A stretch of 64,000 bases of DNA from JANPPS01 sp965246925 (lineage in GTDB: Bacteria > Pseudomonadota > Alphaproteobacteria > Acetobacterales > Acetobacteraceae): NCBI GenBank assembly GCA_965246925.1, contig OZ251994.1:3906001-3970000 (forward strand). Direction: 5' to 3'. Below are positions 41,917-48,081 of the stretch, piece after piece. Below the pieces are notes generated by a model. The model ran no database searches. It had not been told where the DNA came from and saw only the letters and a program-made list of their open reading frames with translations. The position numbers and the translations under genes were made by a program. Each line of letters opens with the position of its first letter. The first letter of the stretch is position 1.

Positions 41917-42969
41917 ATGAAATGCGGGCAATCCGCCGCGCTGGCCGGTCTGGTCTTGCTCACGGCCGGGGCGGCGCCGGGTCCGGCCTATGTCGAGCTG
42001 AGCCGGGTCACGCTGCCCAGCACCGATACCAGCTGGGACTACATCACCTTCGATCAGGCCAGCGGCCGGCTGTTCATCGCCCGGCGCGCCGACGGGCTTA
42101 CCGTCATGGATATGCGGGGTGGGACCGCGCCGCGCACCGTGGACAACAGCACGGGCGCCAACGGAGTGGTGCTCGTGCCCGAGTTCCGCCGCGGCTACAC
42201 CGCCATGACGGATGGCAGCGTGCTGTCGTTCGACCTCGCAACGCTGCAGCCGATCGCCCGCGTGCCGCTGGACGCCGGCGATTTGAACCAGGGCATGTAC
42301 GATCCCGCGACCAAGCGGGTGCACATGATCGTGGGCGCGCGGCCGGACCGCACGACCTGGGTCACGCTGGACGCTGCGACGGGCGCGGTCCTGGGCCGGA
42401 CGGTGTTCGACAGCAAGAAGATGGATGACCCCACGCCGGACGGGCACGGCGCGATCTATGCGCCCATGCGCGACCGCAACGTGCTGAATAGGCTGGATTC
42501 AGAGACGCTGGCGATCCAGGCCACCTGGCCGCTCGGCCCCTGCGTGCAGCCGGTGGCGGTCGAGTATGACCACGCCGGGCCCCGGGTGCTAATGGCGTGC
42601 CGGGGGGATAAGCCGGTGTTCCTGGCGCTCGACCCGGCGGATGGCCGCATCACCGCCACCCTGCCGATCGGGCGCGGCGTGGATGGCATGGTGCAGGATG
42701 AGGGCCGGCACCTGATCGTGACCGCAGGCGGCGTGGACGGCACCATGAGCATCATCGAGGAATCCACCCCCGGCCAGTTCCGCCTGCTGGAGACGCTGGC
42801 GACCCACGCCATGGCCCGCGTGCTGGCCACGGACAGGCAGACCGGCCGCCTGTTCACCGTCACCGCCAACCACACCCAGCCCGCCCCCGGCCCAGACGGC
42901 AAGCCGACAGCACCAACCTACCACCGGGACAGCTTTACCGTGCTGACCTATGGAATGGCACCGAAATAA
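41917..42969 (+). CDS. Exported beta-propeller (YncE-like) protein
   Basis: This 350-residue protein has a signal peptide (MKCGQSAALAGLVLLTAGAA|P) and a repeating beta-propeller pattern of the YVTN/YncE type: WDYITFDQASGRLFIARRAD, FRRGYTAMTDGSVLSFDLAT, TWVTLDAATGAVLGRTVFD, PVFLALDPADGRITATLPIG and ATDRQTGRLFTVTANHTQ. It is probably periplasmic. Such proteins bind ligands or DNA or serve as lyase-like scaffolds; nothing here fixes the role. A REP pair starts shortly after the stop. Confidence 0.82.
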   Translation: MKCGQSAALAGLVLLTAGAAPGPAYVELSRVTLPSTDTSWDYITFDQASGRLFIARRADGLTVMDMRGGTAPRTVDNSTGANGVVLVPEFRRGYTAMTDGSVLSFDLATLQPIARVPLDAGDLNQGMYDPATKRVHMIVGARPDRTTWVTLDAATGAVLGRTVFDSKKMDDPTPDGHGAIYAPMRDRNVLNRLDSETLAIQATWPLGPCVQPVAVEYDHAGPRVLMACRGDKPVFLALDPADGRITATLPIGRGVDGMVQDEGRHLIVTAGGVDGTMSIIEESTPGQFRLLETLATHAMARVLATDRQTGRLFTVTANHTQPAPGPDGKPTAPTYHRDSFTVLTYGMAPK

Positions 42970-42981
42970 CGGCAAAAGCCG

Positions 42982-43106
42982 CCCCCTCTCCCCCCGGGAG
43001 AGGGTCGGGGTGAGGGAAACGAGCGGTGCCGGTCCCTTAAGCGCGTAACCTAAATCGCACCTGCCGCCACCCTCACCCCGGCCCTCTCCCGGAGGGAGAG
43101 GGGGAA
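42982..43106. repeat. Inverted pair of REP units reaching into the IclR gene
   Basis: A forward unit (42982-43021) and a reversed unit (43070-43106) are separated by about 48 bases. Both carry the CCCTCTCC/GGGAGAGGG core and the GGGGTGAGGG tail. The reversed unit overlaps the last codons and stop of the minus-strand regulator gene. Confidence 0.85.
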
Positions 43107-43876
43107 GGAGGGTTGCCCAGTTCTGCCGAGATCGCGCTGGCCGCGCGGACCACGAGCGCCGCGAGCGGTCCGACCCGGGTGTCCACCACCCGCGCCATCG
43201 GGCCGGACGTGGATACCGCCGCCACCACGTCGCCGGTCTCATCGAACACCGGGGCGGCGATACAGCGGAGGCCGACCGCGTGCTCCTCGTCGTCCATCGC
43301 GAACCCGGCCGCACGGGCACGGTCCAGATCGGCGCGCAGCAGGGCGGGCGTGATGAGGGTCTTGAACGTCAGCCGCGGCATCCCGTGCTGATGCAGCACC
43401 CGCGCCACCGCCTTATCCGTCATCCCCGCCAGGATCGCCTTGCCCACGCCCGAGCAATGCAGCGGCACCCGCGTGCCGGGGCGGGCGAAGGCGCGCATCA
43501 TCTGCCGGCATTCGACCTGCGCCAGATACACCGCCACACCGTCCTCCTCGAGTGCGAGGTTCACCGTCTCACCCCCTTCCTCCATCAGATGCCGCATGTG
43601 CGGCCGGGCGAGCGCTACGAGGCTCCGGGTCTTGGTGAAGCTCGCGCCGGTGACGAAGGCCTGCACGCCCACCGACCACAGGCGTCCGTCCGGGTCGAAG
43701 CGGACGTAGCGCTCCTGTTCCAAGGTCGTCAGAAGCCGGTGTGCGGTGCTGGTCGCAAGCCCCACCTGCTGCGCCAGGTCGGTCAGCGTCGCCCCGCCCT
43801 CTGGCGCCTCGGCGATGCGGTTCAGCAGGCCGAGCGCCCGTACGAGGGATTGCACCTGGTCACCCGCCGGCTTCAT
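43073..43876 (-). CDS. IclR-family transcriptional regulator
   Basis: This 267-residue regulator has an N-terminal winged helix (VQSLVRALGLLNRIAEAPEG, GLATSTAHRLLTTLEQERYV) and the IclR effector domain (PGTRVPLHCSGVGKAILAGM, AGFAMDDEEHAVGLRCIAAP, VFDETGDVVAAVSTSGP). It diverges from the glyoxylate carboligase gene, with 120 bases between starts, so it probably controls it as AllR-type regulators do. The C-terminus NPPSPSPSGRGPG and the stop codon are written by a REP repeat, so the tail is not part of the conserved fold and may replace a lost native end. Confidence 0.9.
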   Translation of the reverse strand: MKPAGDQVQSLVRALGLLNRIAEAPEGGATLTDLAQQVGLATSTAHRLLTTLEQERYVRFDPDGRLWSVGVQAFVTGASFTKTRSLVALARPHMRHLMEEGGETVNLALEEDGVAVYLAQVECRQMMRAFARPGTRVPLHCSGVGKAILAGMTDKAVARVLHQHGMPRLTFKTLITPALLRADLDRARAAGFAMDDEEHAVGLRCIAAPVFDETGDVVAAVSTSGPMARVVDTRVGPLAALVVRAASAISAELGNPPSPSPSGRGPG

Positions 43877-43920
43877 GGAAGCACCCTATCCCCTTCAGAA
43901 CACGGGGTTATCCTGGCCTG

Positions 43921-43937
43921 TTCCCGTATTGCGGGAT
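43921..43937. promoter_or_regulatory. Candidate IclR operator between regulator and gcl
   Basis: TCCCGTATTGCGGGA (43922-43936) is a 15-bp palindrome with 5-base arms in the divergent gap. Its TTCCCGTATTGCGGGA form closely resembles the TTCCGnnnnnCGGAA type known for several IclR-family sites. The location suits repression of either promoter. Assignment is by resemblance only. Confidence 0.5.
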
Positions 43938-43996
43938 AGCCCCCCACGAATGTGCAAACCGGGCATACTGCGCGCAACGAACTCAGGGGAATCGCC

Positions 43997-45829
43997 ATGC
44001 CGAAGATGCGAGCCATCGAAGCCGCCGTGCTGATCATGGAGCGGGAGGGCACCAACACCGTCTTCGGCGTGCCCGGCGCCGCCATCAACCCGCTCTATTC
44101 CGCGCTGAAGAAGCATGGCGGCGTCCGCCACATCCTGGCCCGCCATGTCGAGGGCGCGTCGCACATGGCCGACGGCTTCACCCGCGCCCGCGCCGGCAAT
44201 ATCGGCGTCTGCATCGGCACCTCCGGCCCTGCCGGCACCGACATGATCACCGGCCTCTATACCGCGATCGCCGACAGCATCCCCATCCTGTGCATCACCG
44301 GGCAGGCGCCGCGCGCCAAGCTGTATAAGGAGGATTTCCAGGCCGTCGATATCGAGACCATCGCCAAGCCCGTGACCAAGTGGGCCGTCTGCGTGCGGGA
44401 GCCGGCGCTGATCCCGACCGTGTTTCAGCAGGCCTATCACGTCATGCGCTCCGGCCGCCCGGGCCCCGTGCACATCGACCTGCCGATCGACGTGCAGATG
44501 GCCGAGATCGAGTTCGATATCGACGCCTACGAGCCGCTGGTCCCTTATAAGCCCGCCGCCTCCATGAAGCAGGCCCGGCGCGCGCTGGCGATGCTGAACG
44601 CGTCCGAGCGGCCGCTGATCGTAGCCGGGGGCGGCATCATCAACGCGGACGCCGCGGACCTGCTGGTGGAATTTGCGGAGCTTACGGGCGTGCCGGTGAT
44701 TCCGACGCTCATGGGCTGGGGCGTGATCCCCGATGACCATGACCTGATGGCCGGGATGGTGGGGCTCCAGACCAGCCACCGCTACGGCAATGCCACCTTC
44801 CTGGAGTCGGATTTCGTGTTCGGCATCGGCAACCGCTGGGCCAACCGGCACACCGGCTCGGTCGAGGTCTATACCAAGGGGCGGCAGTTCATCCACGTGG
44901 ATATCGAGCCGACGCAGATCGGGCGCGTGTTCGGCCCGGACCTCGGCATCGTGTCCGACGCCGGCGCGGCGCTTCGCATGTTCATCGAGGCCGCGCGCGA
45001 GATGAAGGCCGCGGGCACACTGCGCGACCGCTCCGCCTGGGCGGCACAGTGCCTGCACCGCAAGCAGAACATGCTGCGGAAGTCGCACTTCGACCACGTG
45101 CCGCTGAAGCCGCAGCGCGTGTATGAGGAGATGAACGACATCCTGGACCGCGACACCTGCTACGTCAGCACGATCGGCCTGTCGCAGATTGCCGGCGCGC
45201 AGTTCCTGCATGTGTACCGGCCCCGCAACTGGATCAATTGCGGCCAGGCCGGGCCGCTGGGCTGGACCCTGCCGGCCGCGCTGGGCGTGCGCGCCGCAGA
45301 CCCCACGCGCAAGATCGTGGCGCTGTCGGGCGATTACGACTTCCAGTTCCTGATTGAGGAGCTGGCGGTCGGCGCGCAGCATAAGCTGCCGTACCTGCAC
45401 GTGGTGGTGAACAACTCCTACCTCGGCCTGATCCGGCAGGCGCAGCGCGGGTTCCAGATGGATTTCGAGGTGAGCCTCGCCTTCGACAACATCAATACCG
45501 CACCCGATGGTGACGCGGTGCGCGGCTACGGCGTGGACCACGTGGCGGTGGCGGAGGGGCTGGGATGCAAGGCGATCCGCGTGAAAAGCCCCAACGAGTT
45601 CAAGGACGCCTTCGCCCGGGCGCACGCCTTGATGGAGGAGCATCAGGTGCCGGTCGTCCTGGAATTCATCCTGGAGCGCGTGACCAACATCTCGATGGGG
45701 ACGGAGGTCGATAGCGTGAACGAGTTCGAGGACATCCTGTGCCTGGACCCGTCGCTCTCGATCGGGAAGGGGCAGGATTTGGGCGCGGTGGAGGGCACGG
45801 CGAAGCAGTTGGTGCCGGTTACTCGCTGA
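43997..45829 (+). CDS. gcl: Glyoxylate carboligase
   Basis: From ATG 43997 the product is 610 residues: a thiamine-diphosphate enzyme joining two glyoxylates to tartronate semialdehyde plus CO2. The Gcl hallmark is ARHVEGASHMADGFTRA, with Val51 where other ThDP enzymes carry the cofactor-activating Glu. Other blocks are GTSGPAGTDMITGLYTAIAD, GRPGPVHIDLPIDVQMAEI, the ThDP/Mg motif SGDYDFQFLIEELAVG with VVNNSYLGLIRQAQR, and the C-terminal FILERVTNISMGTEVDSVNE. AGGGGA at 43985 is a good ribosome site. Partner genes of glycerate metabolism (hyi, glxR) are not in the window. Confidence 0.96.
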   Translation: MPKMRAIEAAVLIMEREGTNTVFGVPGAAINPLYSALKKHGGVRHILARHVEGASHMADGFTRARAGNIGVCIGTSGPAGTDMITGLYTAIADSIPILCITGQAPRAKLYKEDFQAVDIETIAKPVTKWAVCVREPALIPTVFQQAYHVMRSGRPGPVHIDLPIDVQMAEIEFDIDAYEPLVPYKPAASMKQARRALAMLNASERPLIVAGGGIINADAADLLVEFAELTGVPVIPTLMGWGVIPDDHDLMAGMVGLQTSHRYGNATFLESDFVFGIGNRWANRHTGSVEVYTKGRQFIHVDIEPTQIGRVFGPDLGIVSDAGAALRMFIEAAREMKAAGTLRDRSAWAAQCLHRKQNMLRKSHFDHVPLKPQRVYEEMNDILDRDTCYVSTIGLSQIAGAQFLHVYRPRNWINCGQAGPLGWTLPAALGVRAADPTRKIVALSGDYDFQFLIEELAVGAQHKLPYLHVVVNNSYLGLIRQAQRGFQMDFEVSLAFDNINTAPDGDAVRGYGVDHVAVAEGLGCKAIRVKSPNEFKDAFARAHALMEEHQVPVVLEFILERVTNISMGTEVDSVNEFEDILCLDPSLSIGKGQDLGAVEGTAKQLVPVTR

Positions 45830-46032
45830 GTATTCGGCCTTACCGGCTGCCAAATCGAACTGAGGGAATCGTCCTACGTACTCGGCTTCGTGGCCTAGCC
45901 CTCGCCTGCGCCATTCTTCTGCTGCTCCCATGTAGGACCGCCAGCGCCGCCCTGGTGACCGATCCGGCGCTCACCACCTGCCGGGTCATCGTTGCCGGGG
46001 CGGAGCTGGCGTGGCAGCTGATCTGCCGCGGG
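45830..46032 (+). other. Gap with a signal-peptide-like open frame lacking a start
   Basis: In the frame that runs through 45855-46089 there is a signal-like sequence (RLRGLALACAILLLLPCRTA) followed by about 50 residues with two cysteines. No ATG, GTG or TTG lies between the gcl stop and this segment. It may be a remnant of a small secreted protein or chance. The region otherwise shows nothing. Confidence 0.25.
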
Positions 46033-46341
46033 TTACGGGGCCCGGCGGCTCAGGCCGCAGCTGCTCAGACAATCGTTATACGTGGCTGAACATTGCTCCG
46101 CTGCGTCGGCCTGGGCGAGTAACTCTTCGTTCGTACAAATCTGGTGCCGGCACTTGTTCGCCTTCTTTGTGCATATCTTCAGCCCAGTGCTACAGGCATT
46201 GCACGCGCGGCTCGCCGAAGTTGCCGCTATCAGCGTGAGGCTGGGTGAGGGACTGGAAAGACGGACTTCCGGATCGACTGCCAAGGTTGGGCCGTTCCAC
46301 AGAACGATCACCACCAAAGCCGCTGCCAGCACGGTTCGCAT
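46033..46341 (-). CDS. Small cysteine-rich secreted protein, unknown
   Basis: This 102-residue protein has a signal peptide (MRTVLAAALVVIVLWNGPTL, cut near LAV|DP). The mature part of about 80 residues holds eight cysteines (SRACNACSTGLKICTKKANK, CRHQICTNEELLAQ, EQCSATYNDCLSSCG), a spacing that suggests four disulfides. The ATG at 46341 has a strong AAGGAG ribosome site seven bases upstream, which supports it as a real gene. No family is recognised. It is A/T-richer than gcl and queG nearby. Confidence 0.6.
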   Translation of the reverse strand: MRTVLAAALVVIVLWNGPTLAVDPEVRLSSPSPSLTLIAATSASRACNACSTGLKICTKKANKCRHQICTNEELLAQADAAEQCSATYNDCLSSCGLSRRAP

Positions 46342-46410
46342 TATCTGCTCCTTGAGTCTGCAACCTGACCATGCCGCCGAGCCTCGAGAATTGCAAGTGT
46401 TTCGTAACGA

Positions 46411-46575
46411 TTAGGGCCGGACCGCCTGCCCATTGATCGTCACGTCGATCACGGGTACGTTCGCCTCGACGGTCAGCGGCAGCCGAGCGACCTCGGTCAG
46501 CACGCATTCCGGGCCGGCGGTAGGCCAAGGGCCCGGACAGCCGGAAAGCAATAGCAGTGCGACCAACCATTTCAT
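46411..46575 (-). pseudogene. Truncated lipoprotein, aspartyl-protease-like N-terminus
   Basis: From ATG 46575, MKWLVALLLLSGCPGPWPTA is a lipoprotein signal with lipobox LLSGC. It continues LPLTVEANVPVIDVTINGQA then VRP and a stop. In retropepsin-like exported proteases the xVxVxINGQPxR strand is followed at once by the catalytic LDTGA; here the frame ends just before it. No matching continuation is seen downstream, so this is probably a decayed gene. Its start codon shares CATG with queG. Confidence 0.5.
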
Positions 46576-47626
46576 GACCATGACCCTGCCCGCAAACGCG
46601 CGCGATACGAAAGCAGTCATTCGTGATTATGCGATGGCGCTTGGCTTTCACGCTATCGGCTTCGCCCCCGCCGCCTTGGGGCCTGAGGCGCGGGAACGGC
46701 TGGCGGCGTTCCTGGCCGCAGGCCAGCATGGAGAGATGAGCTGGATGGCGGAGCGAGCGGAACAGCGGGCGAACCCGCAGGCGCTGTGGCCGGAAGCCAA
46801 GACCGTGATAGTGCTCGGGCTGTCCTATGCGCCCCATGACGATCCGCTGGCCGTGCTGGCGCGTCCGGACCGGGGCGGCATCAGCGTCTATGCGCGCAAC
46901 CGGGATTACCATGACGTAGTCAAGGGCATGCTGAAGCAGTTGGCCGCGCAGTTGGGGCGGGTGGGCGTGAAGGTGTTCGTCGATACCGCGCCGGTGATGG
47001 AGAAGCCGCTGGCGCAGGCCGCCGGGCTAGGCTGGCAGGGCAAGCACACCAACCTCGTCAGCCGCGCGCATGGCTCCTGGTTGTTCCTAGGTGAAATCAT
47101 GACCACGCTCGATCTGCCGCCGGACGCGCCGCACGCCGACCGTTGCGGCAGCTGCTCCCGGTGCCTCACCGCCTGCCCGACCGATGCGTTTCCTGCGCCG
47201 TATCGCCTGGATGCGACGCGGTGCATCTCATATTTGACGATCGAACACCGTGGCCCGATCCCGCACGCGCTTCGTCCGCTGATGGGTAATCGCATCTACG
47301 GCTGCGACGATTGCCTGGCCGTGTGTCCCTGGAACCGCTTCGCCCACGCCGGGCATGAGAAGTTGCGCGCCCGCGATGAGCTACGGGCGCCGCGCCTGGC
47401 CGCGCTGGCGGCGCTCGACGATGCCGGATTTCGCGCGCTGTTCGCCGGTGGCCCTATCAAGCGCATCGGACGCAACCGCTTCGTTCGCAATGTGCTGATG
47501 GCCATCGGCAACTCGGCCGATGGTAGCCTGACGCCAGCCGCGCAAAGACTGTTGTCCGATCCAGACGCGGTGGTGGCTGAGGCGGCCGAATGGGCCGTGC
47601 AACGCCTGGCCGCGCACGTTCGTTAG
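46574..47626 (+). CDS. queG: Epoxyqueuosine reductase QueG
   Basis: This 350-residue cobalamin- and Fe-S-dependent enzyme makes queuosine from epoxyqueuosine in tRNA, the last step after QueA. It starts MTMTLPANARDTKAVIRDYA and has AALGPEARERLAAFLAAGQH, GLSYAPHDDPLAVL, YARNRDYHDVVKGMLKQL and GLGWQGKHTNLVSRAHGSWL. The two 4Fe-4S sites are CGSCSRCLTACPTDAFPAPY and CDDCLAVCPWNRF. The C-terminal HEAT-like repeats follow. With queA, tgt and queF it covers preQ0 to Q in this window. ATG 46574 overlaps the divergent lipoprotein start. Confidence 0.95.
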   Translation: MTMTLPANARDTKAVIRDYAMALGFHAIGFAPAALGPEARERLAAFLAAGQHGEMSWMAERAEQRANPQALWPEAKTVIVLGLSYAPHDDPLAVLARPDRGGISVYARNRDYHDVVKGMLKQLAAQLGRVGVKVFVDTAPVMEKPLAQAAGLGWQGKHTNLVSRAHGSWLFLGEIMTTLDLPPDAPHADRCGSCSRCLTACPTDAFPAPYRLDATRCISYLTIEHRGPIPHALRPLMGNRIYGCDDCLAVCPWNRFAHAGHEKLRARDELRAPRLAALAALDDAGFRALFAGGPIKRIGRNRFVRNVLMAIGNSADGSLTPAAQRLLSDPDAVVAEAAEWAVQRLAAHVR

Positions 47627-47901
47627 GCTGCAGAAACGAAGCTTTAGCTTGGCCCGGCACCGCACCAGCGTGGCATTGGAGCCGGAATTCTGAGTGTTGC
47701 TTGACCAAATCGCCGTTACGAGATCGATCCCATTGGTGACCCTCGTCACAGAAGTGGACGCTGCGCGGGCGCATGGATCGCCTCTCGCCTCCGAATTACG
47801 GCTCACGGTTTTGCGATCGACGTTCTTAACAGTTTAGCAAGTATTCGCCGTCAGATTAGTGCTTGCGACAAAGCGGTCGCGGTCCTTCAAGGAGAAAAAG
47901 C

Positions 47902-48081
47902 ATGAACGCCAATTTCGCCTTTTCCCAGCCCATCCCCCATCACGCCATGACGGCCGTTAGCCCGCTGCAACTGGCGGACCGTCTTATCAGCCTCGCGGTT
48001 GACGCCGACCGCGCCGGCCATGCCGAGATCGCGACCGACCTGCTGCAGATCATGTATAGCGTGCTTGACCGGCCGCACTGA
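47902..48081 (+). CDS. Small hypothetical protein, 59 residues
   Basis: ATG 47902 (MNANFAFSQPIPHHAMTA) has a good AAGGAGA ribosome site eight bases upstream. The rest is helical (LQLADRLISLAVDADRAGHA, EIATDLLQIMYSVLDRPH), soluble, with no cysteines. I recognise no family; the helix pair resembles small regulatory or partner proteins. It converges on the AsmA-like gene, the two stops abutting. The 275 bases upstream hold no supported gene. Confidence 0.55.
   Translation: MNANFAFSQPIPHHAMTAVSPLQLADRLISLAVDADRAGHAEIATDLLQIMYSVLDRPH

Noticed and set aside
37165..43110. CRISPR array
   Set aside because: The recurring palindromes are widely spaced, unevenly arranged and in both orientations, with genes between them; no regular repeat-spacer pattern exists anywhere in the window.
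43895..45931. 678-residue minus-strand frame opposite gcl
   Set aside because: Composition dominated by His, Arg, Gly and Gln without motifs; shadow of the carboligase gene, and it would run through the regulator promoter region.
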